This document shows positions 43,439 through 51,642 of a stretch of 64,000 nucleotides of DNA, in pieces; positions within the stretch are counted from its first letter, which is position 1; each line of letters opens with the position of its first letter. The stretch comes from Leptolinea sp. HRD-7 (GTDB taxonomy: Bacteria > Chloroflexota > Anaerolineae > Anaerolineales > Anaerolineaceae), in assembly GCA_024363285.1 (NCBI GenBank), contig AP024710.1, positions 620,001 to 684,000 of the forward strand, read 5' to 3'. The position numbers were made by a program, and so were the translations under genes. The notes beneath the pieces are model-generated. The model saw only the letters and a list, made by a program, of their open reading frames with translations. It ran no database searches and had not been told where the DNA came from.

Positions 43439-45160
43439 TTAAAGGCTGGCCAGCATCACTTTGATACCCAGTTTAGCCATTTCCAGGCGTGATTTCGCCG
43501 GCAAGGATTCATCGGTGATCAACTTGTTGACGATCGACAGGTTGGACACCTGGGCTACGGATTCTTGTCCGAAGATGGTGTAATCGGCCAGTAGAACCAC
43601 TTCGCGGGTAGAGTGGATCATCGCCTTTTTTATCGTTACTTCGGAAATATTAGTATGTGACAGTCCAAATTCCTGGGTAATACCGCTGACACTCAGGAAT
43701 AACTTATCCGCGCGCAATTCACTCAGCGCGCTTTCGGCAGTCGGACCCACCAGAACCTGGCTGCTGCGTCGCAATGCGCCGCCGGTAGAGATTAGTTGAA
43801 TGTGCGGATCCTGCTCAAGGATGTTAAAAACGGAAGTCGAGTTAGTGATCACAGTGACATCCTGCTTGCCCAGAATCTCACGGGCCAGGTAGCCGGCAAT
43901 TGGGCCTCCATCGATGATGATCACATCGCCCGGCATCACCTGCTCGGAGGCCAGGCGGGCTATCGCACGGCGACGGGCTTCGATTTCATCAACGACTTCT
44001 TTTTCCGCATCAACAATCTCTACGGTGATGCTAAATTTCTTTGCGTATTCCTGCATGTAGCGGATCAGGCTACGGTACCAATCATGTTTGCTAAAAGGTA
44101 TGATGAAGCCAATCCGCCGAGGCAGCGCGCTTACCGAGCGCTTGTTAGACGAATTTATTTCCAATGGTATTGAAAATTGATTTATTACCTTATCCCACCG
44201 GATGACCCATCCATTTTGAGTTTCTTGGTACAAATCGCCAATGGTGGCAGGGGTCAGGATGGCATAGGGTGTGACTAGTTGCGGCGGCAGTAGCGATTGA
44301 TTAAATGCGGCAATAGCCGCTTCCACACACACCGGTGCCGTGATCTCAGGGAACATGGCCAAGCCAGCCTTGCAATACGTGCCTTCGTGCAAGGCATTGC
44401 GCATCGTGTCTCCCTCCAACCCGAAGGTAATGACCGTCATTTTGGCAGGATCAATTGCCAAGTCGCGGCAGGCCTGTATCGCACCCCAGGCGGTGGCATC
44501 ATTGATCGCGAAGATTATATTGACCTGCGAATGAACAACCAGCGCGTCATGGGTTAACTGGTATGAGGTGCTTGTACTGGATTGGGAATTGATCGAAAGA
44601 ACAAGATCAGCCTGCGGACACACAGAATGTATGCCATCCATGAACGCGCGGCTGCGCGTCTGGGTATTAGGTAAGCTGAAAGTCAAATCCAAAACATGAA
44701 GCTGATTGTTGAATCGCGGGCCGAATTCCATGCCAGCCCATTTTCCTAACTCAAAAGCCGCCTTGTAATTATCCAGCGCCACAACCGAGACCTGTTTTCC
44801 CAACGCGGCGGATTCCGCGATGATCGGGATATTCATTTTGCTGGCCCGGTCCAGCAAAAGGTCGTCCACCCGGCGTTCCATGGAACTGGTGATGATTACA
44901 TCAACCCGGTTGGCCAGCAGTTCATCCATGGTTTCCGGGCGGGTTTCTTCTGGAGAATCCCGGAGTTGGGATGCAACCCGGTTGATAGACGCAGCACCGC
45001 CGTATGTCCGCTGGAGCTTCCCCAATTCATCGAGCAGTTGCAGATCGCGCCGGATGGTCATCTCAGACACATTGAAATGCTCGCTCAAATCGCGCACAGT
45101 AAGGAAACCGCGTTCGTCGACCAAAAGTGTGATGTTTTCTAGGCGCTCGTTTGATGACAT
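43439..45160 (-). CDS. DeoR-type regulator with an inserted sugar-binding (PBP-like) domain
   Basis: A 573-aa protein of unusual build. Residues 5-57 are a DeoR helix-turn-helix (RGFLTVRDLSEHFNVSEMTIRRDLQLL). Residues about 75-335 resemble a LacI/RbsB-type sugar-binding domain that lacks its first strand-helix-strand (RVDVIITSSMERRVDDLL; NIIFAINDATAWGAIQACRDL; VITFGLEGD). Residues about 350-395 look like that missing first unit (RRIGFIIPFSKHDWYRSLIR; VEIVDAEK). Residues about 400-573 are a DeoR effector domain (VIIIDGGPIAGYLA; VITNSTSVFNIL; STGGALRRSSQVLVGPTAE; FLSVSGI). Ordinary DeoR proteins have about 250 aa. GGGGAGG precedes the ATG at 45160. It is divergent from the second duplicated binding-protein operon, its likely target. 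Confidence 0.85.
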   Translation of the reverse strand: MSSNERLENITLLVDERGFLTVRDLSEHFNVSEMTIRRDLQLLDELGKLQRTYGGAASINRVASQLRDSPEETRPETMDELLANRVDVIITSSMERRVDDLLLDRASKMNIPIIAESAALGKQVSVVALDNYKAAFELGKWAGMEFGPRFNNQLHVLDLTFSLPNTQTRSRAFMDGIHSVCPQADLVLSINSQSSTSTSYQLTHDALVVHSQVNIIFAINDATAWGAIQACRDLAIDPAKMTVITFGLEGDTMRNALHEGTYCKAGLAMFPEITAPVCVEAAIAAFNQSLLPPQLVTPYAILTPATIGDLYQETQNGWVIRWDKVINQFSIPLEINSSNKRSVSALPRRIGFIIPFSKHDWYRSLIRYMQEYAKKFSITVEIVDAEKEVVDEIEARRRAIARLASEQVMPGDVIIIDGGPIAGYLAREILGKQDVTVITNSTSVFNILEQDPHIQLISTGGALRRSSQVLVGPTAESALSELRADKLFLSVSGITQEFGLSHTNISEVTIKKAMIHSTREVVLLADYTIFGQESVAQVSNLSIVNKLITDESLPAKSRLEMAKLGIKVMLASL

Positions 45161-45319
45161 AAACGTCCTCCCCATAATCAATAAATCATAACATATGGGT
45201 TTTTGAATTGGGGCAGCCCCAAGAGGAAAAGCAAATGTTCTACTTCAATCGATTATAGTGTTTGTTGTGTGCTTTGTCAATCATATTTAAGACGTTTTGT
45301 ACATTTACAAACATTTTTC

Positions 45320-45349
45320 TTGACATCGCGAAAGTTTTTATGCTAATAT
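45320..45349 (+). promoter_or_regulatory. Promoter of the second ABC operon
   Basis: TTGACA (45320-45325) and an extended -10 TGCTAATAT (box TAATAT 45344-45349) are separated by 18 bases. Confidence 0.7.
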
Positions 45350-45370
45350 ATGAACATCATGTGTTTCTTT

Positions 45371-45388
45371 GTTTGACTTTAATCAAAC
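45371..45388 (+). promoter_or_regulatory. Inverted repeat near the transcription start
   Basis: GTTTGA-CTTTAA-TCAAAC lies about 15 bases after the expected start site, within AAC/GTT-rich sequence. It is a candidate operator for the DeoR fusion regulator. Confidence 0.5.
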
Positions 45389-45430
45389 GAAACAAACAAA
45401 ATATCCAGCGGGGGATCAAGTGATATGTTC

Positions 45431-45440
45431 GGAAAGGAGG
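45431..45440 (+). promoter_or_regulatory. Orphan Shine-Dalgarno element in the leader
   Basis: GGAAAGGAGG is followed by TTGTAAAG, so no useful open frame starts there. The gene begins 101 bases later with its own GAAGGAG. It has the same layout as 2346-2354 and 56748-56758. Confidence 0.5.
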
Positions 45441-45540
45441 TTGTAAAGAAGTACAGCATCTGTTCCTGAAGTATCTAATAAACACCAGCTTGTCTTCACC
45501 CAATCTTAAAACTTCGGTTACTGAAGGAGAAGAAATACCA

Positions 45541-47607
45541 ATGAAAACGAAACGGTTGTTAACTATTTCTGGCATTCTGATGATCGCCGCGATGATCATA
45601 AGTGCCTGCGCTTCCGCAGTTACTCCCGCCCCAGTTGAACCTGCCAAACCTGCCGAACCCGTGGCTACTGAACCGGCTGCCTCCGCTCCCGCCGCCGGTT
45701 CCGCTGGCGGACCCGTAGTTGTCAAACCTATGGATGTTAAAGACATCGTCGTCGCGGGTGTCGTCTTCCAGGATGACCAGTTCATGAAATCCATGGTACA
45801 GGGTTTCGAAGATGCCGGCAAGAAACTCGGTGTCAAACAGGTCATCATCGGCAACTCCAGCAATGACCAGGCCAAGGAAACCGAACTCATCAACACCTAC
45901 ATATCCCAGGGTGTGAACGGTATTGCCATTGCCCCCCTCAGCCCCACTGTCTCCATGGCCGCCTTGAAACAGGCCAATGATAAGGGTGTCGCCGTGGCCC
46001 TCACCAATTCCGGCGGCTTCACTGATGTCGCCTTTATCACCGGTGGTTACATGTCTGATAACACCGCCAATGGTAAAGCCATGGGCGACGCCGCCGCTAA
46101 GTACATCAAAGACGCCGGCCTCACTGGCACTATCCAGGTTGGTATCGTTGACTATGACCATCAGAAACCCGAAGAATCAAAACTCCGCTACGGCGGTTTT
46201 GAAGAAGGTTTGAAAGCTGCCGGCATCGACTACAAGGTCGTTGCTCATCAGTCCGCTGAAAAGCAAGACACCGCACTCGCCGCTACTTCTGACATGATCA
46301 CCGCCAACCCCGACATTCAGGTCATCTTTGCCTGCAATGAAGGCGGTTCCATCGGTGCTGCTATGGCTGTCAAACAAGCCGGAAAGAAGATCGCTGTCTT
46401 CGGGTTCGACGGTTCCGATCAGATCAGCTCCATGATCATCAACGGTGAGATGCAGGCCGCCATCGCTCAGGATCCCTACGGGCAGGGCGTCGCCGCTATG
46501 ACCGACCTGGTTAATTACCTGACCGGTAAACCCGGCAACAGCGTTGGAAAACTTACCATCACCCCGGGCATCACCCTCTCCGCTACTGATAAAGCCGCCG
46601 TCAACGCCTGGCGTAAAGCCAATGGGCTGAAAGAACTTGATATTCCCGCCGCCGGTTCCGCTGGCGGCCCCGTAGTTGTCAAACCTATGGATGTCAAAGA
46701 CATCGTCGTCGCGGGTGTCGTCTTCCAGGATGACCAGTTCATGAAATCCATGGTACAGGGTTTCGAAGATGCCGGCAAGAAACTCGGTGTCAAACAGGTC
46801 ATCATCGGCAACTCCAGCAATGACCAGGCCAAGGAAACCGAACTCATCAACACCTACATATCCCAGGGTGTGAACGGTATTGCCATTGCCCCCCTCAGCC
46901 CCACTGTCTCCATGGCCGCCTTGAAACAGGCCAATGATAAGGGTGTCGCCGTGGCCCTCACCAATTCCGGCGGCTTCACTGATGTCGCCTTTATCACCGG
47001 TGGTTACATGTCTGATAACACCGCCAATGGTAAAGCCATGGGCGACGCCGCCGCTAAGTACATCAAAGACGCCGGCCTCACTGGCACTATCCAGGTTGGT
47101 ATCGTTGACTATGACCATCAGAAACCCGAAGAATCAAAACTCCGCTACGGCGGTTTTGAAGAAGGTTTGAAAGCTGCCGGCATCGACTACAAGGTCGTTG
47201 CTCATCAGTCCGCTGAAAAGCAAGACACCGCACTCGCCGCTACTTCTGACATGATCACCGCCAACCCCGACATTCAGGTCATCTTTGCCTGCAATGAAGG
47301 CGGTTCCATCGGTGCTGCTATGGCTGTCAAACAAGCCGGAAAGAAGATCGCTGTCTTCGGGTTCGACGGTTCCGATCAGATCAGCTCCATGATCATCAAC
47401 GGTGAGATGCAGGCCGCCATCGCTCAGGATCCCTACGGGCAGGGCGTCGCCGCTATGACCGACCTGGTTAATTACCTGACCGGTAAACCCGGCAACAGCG
47501 TTGGAAAACTTACCATCACCCCGGGCATCACCCTCTCCGCTACTGATAAAGCCGCCGTCAACGCCTGGCGTAAAGCCAATGGGCTGAAAGAACTCCCAAT
47601 TCAATAG
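45541..47607 (+). CDS. Tandem-duplicated sugar-binding lipoprotein (RbsB-like)
   Basis: Binding lipoprotein of a CUT2-type importer. The signal peptide ends in the lipobox IISAC, then a Pro/Ala/Glu linker. Two identical type-I binding domains follow (about residues 60-366 and 379-684). Each contains DIVVAGVVFQDDQFMKSM, GVNGIAIAPLSPTVS and VIFACNEGGSIGAAMAVKQAG. Units 45688-46637 and 46645-47594 (offset 957 bases) differ at only two silent bases that I can find. The join repeats the N-terminal linker PAAGSAGG. Single-domain relatives have about 330-370 aa; this one has 688. GAAGGAG precedes the ATG. The sugar is not clear. Neighbouring kinase and manA genes suggest a hexose, while the downstream genes suggest a pentose. 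Confidence 0.9.
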   Translation: MKTKRLLTISGILMIAAMIISACASAVTPAPVEPAKPAEPVATEPAASAPAAGSAGGPVVVKPMDVKDIVVAGVVFQDDQFMKSMVQGFEDAGKKLGVKQVIIGNSSNDQAKETELINTYISQGVNGIAIAPLSPTVSMAALKQANDKGVAVALTNSGGFTDVAFITGGYMSDNTANGKAMGDAAAKYIKDAGLTGTIQVGIVDYDHQKPEESKLRYGGFEEGLKAAGIDYKVVAHQSAEKQDTALAATSDMITANPDIQVIFACNEGGSIGAAMAVKQAGKKIAVFGFDGSDQISSMIINGEMQAAIAQDPYGQGVAAMTDLVNYLTGKPGNSVGKLTITPGITLSATDKAAVNAWRKANGLKELDIPAAGSAGGPVVVKPMDVKDIVVAGVVFQDDQFMKSMVQGFEDAGKKLGVKQVIIGNSSNDQAKETELINTYISQGVNGIAIAPLSPTVSMAALKQANDKGVAVALTNSGGFTDVAFITGGYMSDNTANGKAMGDAAAKYIKDAGLTGTIQVGIVDYDHQKPEESKLRYGGFEEGLKAAGIDYKVVAHQSAEKQDTALAATSDMITANPDIQVIFACNEGGSIGAAMAVKQAGKKIAVFGFDGSDQISSMIINGEMQAAIAQDPYGQGVAAMTDLVNYLTGKPGNSVGKLTITPGITLSATDKAAVNAWRKANGLKELPIQ
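45688..46637 (+). repeat. Direct repeat copy 1 (within the second binding protein)
   Basis: A 950-base unit identical to 46645-47594 except for two silent substitutions near its left end (GGA/GGC and GTT/GTC). Confidence 0.95.
46645..47594 (+). repeat. Direct repeat copy 2 (within the second binding protein)
   Basis: Second 950-base unit in the same frame. It ends four codons before the stop. Confidence 0.95.
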
Positions 47608-47642
47608 GTTTTTCTCCAGATAAAGGTTGTTCAGCTAGATAT

Positions 47643-47677
47643 GAAACAGGGAGACAGTGTTTTGGTCTCCCTGTTTC
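47643..47677 (+). promoter_or_regulatory. Intercistronic stem-loop after the second binding protein
   Basis: GAAACAGGGAGAC (47643-47655) pairs perfectly with GTCTCCCTGTTTC (47665-47677). An A-run rather than a T-run follows, so on the + strand it should stabilise or attenuate rather than terminate. Confidence 0.65.
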
Positions 47678-47818
47678 AAAAAAACAGCGGTAGCTATAAT
47701 GATTTGCAGGTGACGATTTTCAAGATTATCCATTCGAATTCGGTCATTAAATGAAAAAATAGCCATCATTCATTTTTTCCTTCAGCAAATCAACAGTTTT
47801 ACATTGGAGGTTAATAAG

Positions 47819-49306
47819 GTGAGCGAATTATTTCTCAAAGCTGAACATTTAACAAAGGATTATCCCGGTACGCGAGCCCTTGACGACATTTCGATTTCTT
47901 TTCAGAGCGGGAAGGTAAATGCCCTTGTGGGTAAAAACGGGTCTGGAAAATCGACCCTGGTGAAAATTTTTGCCGGCGCACTATTGCCTTCATCAGGCAG
48001 CATCTATCTCAACGACGAAAAATTAACCTTCGAATCAACTTCCGAAGCCAATGCAAAAGGGATCGTCACTGTTTATCAAGAAATGAGTCTGGTTCCGGGC
48101 CTATCTGTAGCCGAAAACATTTTTTTAGGTCGGCTGCCAAAGAAATATGGCTCGATTGATTGGAAAACTACATATCAGATGGCAGACAGTCTGCTCAAAA
48201 AGATGAAAGTGGATATCAATCCACGCGAAGCGGTTTTTCGCTTAAGTATGTGGCAGATGCAGGTAGTGGAGATCACCAAAGCTTTGAGTTTTAATCCCAA
48301 GGTGATCATGCTGGATGAACCCACCTCAGCTCTGGCCCAGAATGAGGTTCGGAGTCTGTTTGACGCAGTACGTGCCTTGCGCGATCAGGGAGTTATTGTA
48401 ATTTATGTTACCCATAAACTTCAGGAATTACCCCAGATCGCCGATACCGTCAGTGTTCTACGCGACGGGCTTTTGATTGGCACTGTTCAAATGAAAGACG
48501 TTCAACACAAAGACATTATCGATATGATGTTTGGTGAAGTAAAAACACTGAGCCGTCCGAAGGATATTAAGATCCAGGATGATGTGGCGATGGAAGTAAA
48601 AGGTTTAAGCCGTAAAGGGTGGTATGACGATGTAAGCTTCAAACTCAGGAAGGGGGAAGTGCTGGGTATAGCGGGTATGCTCGGCTCCGGACGTACCGAA
48701 CTTCTGCGCGGAATTTTCGGCGCGGACCCGGTTGATTCTGGGGAAGTGATTGTTGAAGGCAAGTCTTACAAGAACGCTGGCCTCAGGAAAATGAAAGAAG
48801 CCGGTATAGGTCTGACCCCGGAAAACCGTAAACTTGAAGGGCTAATTCTGATCCATTCAGTTCTAGACAACCTATGTTACGCGAGCATGAACCTGACGTC
48901 ACGTTTTTTGGTGGAAAACAAGCAGAAGAGGAATATGTTCGCTGAAAAACAGGTCCATGAATTAAAGATAAAGATTTCGGGTCTTGATGTAACAAGCAAT
49001 TCGTTATCGGGTGGGAATCAACAAAAAGTGGTTGTTGGAAACTGGTTAAACACAAGCCCAAAAATAATGTTGTATGACGAACCCACTCGCGGTATCGATG
49101 TAAACGCCAAACAGGAATTGTTTGCCATCATGTGGATCCAGGCGCGCAAGGGTATTTCAACAATTTTTGTTTCCACTGAACTGGAAGAGCTATTGGAAGT
49201 ATGTCACCGGATATTGATTATGCGTCATGGAAAAATCGTGGATGAGGTTAACCCAGAAAAAATCAGTATCAATGAACTCTATGAAATTTGTATGAGAGGA
49301 GATTAA
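47819..49306 (+). CDS. CUT2 sugar ABC importer ATPase (two ABC domains)
   Basis: A 495-aa RbsA/MglA-type double ATPase. Domain 1 has Walker A GKNGSGKST (residues 38-46), the atypical signature LSMWQMQVVEI and Walker B VIMLDEPTSA. Domain 2 has the degenerate Walker A GMLGSGRTE, signature LSGGNQQK and IMLYDEPTRG. Translation starts at the GTG at 47819, with GGAGG eight bases upstream; a TTG at 47804 is less likely. It is the partner of the duplicated binding protein upstream and the permease 7 bases downstream. Confidence 0.92.
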   Translation: MSELFLKAEHLTKDYPGTRALDDISISFQSGKVNALVGKNGSGKSTLVKIFAGALLPSSGSIYLNDEKLTFESTSEANAKGIVTVYQEMSLVPGLSVAENIFLGRLPKKYGSIDWKTTYQMADSLLKKMKVDINPREAVFRLSMWQMQVVEITKALSFNPKVIMLDEPTSALAQNEVRSLFDAVRALRDQGVIVIYVTHKLQELPQIADTVSVLRDGLLIGTVQMKDVQHKDIIDMMFGEVKTLSRPKDIKIQDDVAMEVKGLSRKGWYDDVSFKLRKGEVLGIAGMLGSGRTELLRGIFGADPVDSGEVIVEGKSYKNAGLRKMKEAGIGLTPENRKLEGLILIHSVLDNLCYASMNLTSRFLVENKQKRNMFAEKQVHELKIKISGLDVTSNSLSGGNQQKVVVGNWLNTSPKIMLYDEPTRGIDVNAKQELFAIMWIQARKGISTIFVSTELEELLEVCHRILIMRHGKIVDEVNPEKISINELYEICMRGD

Positions 49307-49313
49307 TTCAATC

Positions 49314-50363
49314 ATGAAAATCTCGATGGTTAATAAAAATTATTTTAATCGCAAAAAACTCGGGTTATTCTTGCTTGACCACACCATAGAAATCATTCTG
49401 ATCGTTCTGATTGCCGCTCTCGCCCTCAGCGTCAAGAATTTTATGACCTGGGGTAACTGGATGAATATTTTACGGGCCAACTCGCTAAAGGGAGTTATGG
49501 CATTTGGCATGACCATGGTGATTATCGCCGGGTTGATCGACCTTTCCATTGGTTCAACTGTAGCGTTGGCCGGTGTGATTGTGGCGCGTTGCTGCCGTGA
49601 TCTCCCCATAGCAACCGGCATGGATGTCAACACCGCCTGCATTATCGGCATAGCCATCTCGCTGGCCATAGCTGTTCTAGTCGGCTGGATTCACGGGACT
49701 TCCACACACAAAGCCGGCATGCCTCCGTTCATTGTCACACTGGTGACCCTCAACCTGTTGTATGGTCTGGCGGGTATCATTAGCCAGGGATTTCCGATTG
49801 CCAATCAAGCTCCAGAATGGTTCAATTATCTGGGCGGCGCCCGTATTCCCATCCCCGATTGGTTGATAAATGCCCTGGGAGGCGGCAACATTGATGGTAT
49901 CCCCGTCCCGGCAATAGTGCTGATCATCTCCTTTGGTCTTGTCTACTACGTAATGGGGTATACCACCATCGGGCGTTCAGTGTACGCCACCGGTGGAAAT
50001 GCAGAATCAGCCCGATTGAGCGGTATTGATGTTGGCAAAACCAAGATCATTTGTTTTGTGACCATTCAAATACTGGCGGTTGTTGCCGGTTTCATGACAT
50101 CCGGCCAGCTTCTGGCAGGTTCTTTCTCCTTCGGCCGCGGCTGGGAATTGGATGTGATAAGCGCTGTGATTATCGGCGGCACAAGCTTTAACGGTGGTAT
50201 CGGCAAGGTCTGGGGAACACTGTGGGGGGTGATCTTTATTGGCGTGATCTCTAACGGTATGACTCTTCTGAATTTTGATATTTACACGCAATATGTAGTT
50301 CGCGGCATTGTTATGTTCCTCGCGGTGTTTATCAGTTCTTATCGTGTAAATTTGAAAGCCTGA
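49314..50363 (+). CDS. CUT2 sugar ABC importer permease
   Basis: A 349-aa membrane protein with about nine to ten helices. Family motifs include GMTMVIIAGLIDLSIGSTVAL, PPFIVTLVTLNLLYGLAG, the ATPase-contact loop ATGGNAESARLSGIDV and GGTSFNGGIGKVWGTL (quoted near residues 225-300). These place it with the RbsC/YjfF group. It is co-transcribed with the ATPase, and a strong terminator follows. Confidence 0.92.
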   Translation: MKISMVNKNYFNRKKLGLFLLDHTIEIILIVLIAALALSVKNFMTWGNWMNILRANSLKGVMAFGMTMVIIAGLIDLSIGSTVALAGVIVARCCRDLPIATGMDVNTACIIGIAISLAIAVLVGWIHGTSTHKAGMPPFIVTLVTLNLLYGLAGIISQGFPIANQAPEWFNYLGGARIPIPDWLINALGGGNIDGIPVPAIVLIISFGLVYYVMGYTTIGRSVYATGGNAESARLSGIDVGKTKIICFVTIQILAVVAGFMTSGQLLAGSFSFGRGWELDVISAVIIGGTSFNGGIGKVWGTLWGVIFIGVISNGMTLLNFDIYTQYVVRGIVMFLAVFISSYRVNLKA

Positions 50364-50380
50364 TCTCACTTTTTTTCAAA

Positions 50381-50410
50381 AACACCTGGCTCGAAAGCCA
50401 GGTGTTTTTA
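50381..50410 (+). terminator. Terminator of the second ABC operon
   Basis: AACACCTGGCT-CGAA-AGCCAGGTGTT with a following T-run. Confidence 0.92.
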
Positions 50411-50468
50411 TTCATCAGGTTGGGCTATTGACTTCTAAATTCTTCTTTAAAATTACTCCATATCAATG

Positions 50469-50496
50469 TTGACTTTCCTAATAATTTGGTTAAAAT
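50469..50496 (+). promoter_or_regulatory. Promoter of the lacI-xylB-xylosidase operon
   Basis: TTGACT (50469-50474) and TAAAAT (50491-50496) are separated by 16 bases. Confidence 0.65.
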
Positions 50497-50500
50497 GTTA

Positions 50501-50516
50501 TGTGAACGTTTACACA
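50501..50516 (+). promoter_or_regulatory. LacI-type operator
   Basis: TGTGAACGTTTACACA is a near-perfect palindrome centred on CG, typical of LacI-family sites. It covers the expected start of transcription, 17 bases before the lacI ATG. Confidence 0.8.
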
Positions 50517-50532
50517 AGAAAGCGATCCCCTT

Positions 50533-51585
50533 ATGGTCAATACAAAGGAAAAAACCCCATTTTCAAATATTACGATCATCGATGTGGCCAGGGAAGCTGG
50601 AGTTTCGTATGGCACGGTCTCCCGGGTAATTAATGATTCGCCTAATGTAAAGGAGGAAACCCGAGAGAAAGTAAAAGAGGTAATCGACCGATTGGGGTTT
50701 GTGGGCAACCGCAGCGCTCGCAGCCTGGTGAGTGGAAAATCTCATGTTATTGGCCTGTTGATACCGGATTTGGGGACAGCCTATATAGGCGAGATCATCC
50801 GCGGTATTGATATGGAACTGGAGACAGCGCGTTACAATCTGATGCTCTATACCACCCACCGGCGTGAAACCAAAGAAGCTGGATATATCTCTTCATTGAT
50901 CCAGAGCGGTGTTGACGGTGTAATCCTCATCCTGCCGCGCAATCCAGCCAAATATCTGGAAAAATTACGCTCGCTCAACTTTCCTTACGTTCTGGTTGAC
51001 CATCAGGGCATCGATGACCGCGGCCCCGCCGTAGGAGCCACCAATTTCCAGGGTGCTTTTGATGCCACAGAATACCTGATCCAACTGGGTCATACCCGAA
51101 TTGCATTGATAACCGGCAGCATGGACCTGGGTTGTTCACAAGAACGACTAAAAGGGTACCAGGAAGCCATGAAAAAACACGCTTTACAGATAGAGCCGGA
51201 ATGGATTGTGGAAGGTGACTTTGAACAAACCACCGGATATGAAAAAGCGTTGAAACTGATTTCATTATCTAACCGACCTACCGCTATTTTCGCCTCGAAT
51301 GATATGATGGCGTTTGGAGCCATGAATGCCGTTCGTGATCAAGGATTAAAGATACCCGGCGATATTTCGGTTGTCGGCTTTGATGATATTTTTCAATCCA
51401 GCCAAACCATGCCCGGGCTGACAACCGTGCACCAGCCGCTGGAACAGATGGGCCGCGAAGCTACCCGGATGCTGGTTGAGATGATGTCTGAACGTGAGAT
51501 CAAACCCGGTAAGATCGAACTTCCCACCAGGCTCGTTTTACGTGATTCCTGCCGTAATCTGGCAGACAGCAGAAACAATGGATGA
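50533..51585 (+). CDS. LacI-family regulator of the xylB-xylosidase operon
   Basis: A 350-aa repressor. The N-terminal LacI helix-turn-helix is ITIIDVAREAGVSYGTVSRVIND (given as residues 15-37), with the hinge helix at RSARSLVSGKSHVIG. The effector domain has IGLLIPDLG, DGVILILPRN and PTAIFASNDMMAFGAM. A palindrome of the LacI type sits right over its promoter, so it is probably autoregulated. xylB starts 57 bases after its stop. The inducer is likely xylose or a xylo-oligosaccharide. Confidence 0.92.
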   Translation: MVNTKEKTPFSNITIIDVAREAGVSYGTVSRVINDSPNVKEETREKVKEVIDRLGFVGNRSARSLVSGKSHVIGLLIPDLGTAYIGEIIRGIDMELETARYNLMLYTTHRRETKEAGYISSLIQSGVDGVILILPRNPAKYLEKLRSLNFPYVLVDHQGIDDRGPAVGATNFQGAFDATEYLIQLGHTRIALITGSMDLGCSQERLKGYQEAMKKHALQIEPEWIVEGDFEQTTGYEKALKLISLSNRPTAIFASNDMMAFGAMNAVRDQGLKIPGDISVVGFDDIFQSSQTMPGLTTVHQPLEQMGREATRMLVEMMSEREIKPGKIELPTRLVLRDSCRNLADSRNNG

Positions 51586-51642
51586 TTGACAGGTCATCCT
51601 TAAAAGAAACGCAATCCCACACATCAGCAAGGAATAACGAAT

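Larger units (their letters stand above)
45161..45540. other. Divergent control region between the DeoR fusion and the second ABC operon
   Basis: 380 bases, no gene. For the + strand it holds a promoter (45320-45349), an inverted repeat over the start region (45371-45388) and a leader of about 180 bases with an orphan Shine-Dalgarno (45431-45440). Confidence 0.6.

Noticed and set aside
45559-47604. Long Gly/Asp-rich antisense frames over the second duplicated receptor
   Set aside because: They are shadows of a codon-biased gene. The glycine-rich composition is the complement of Ala/Thr codons, and no start signal is present.
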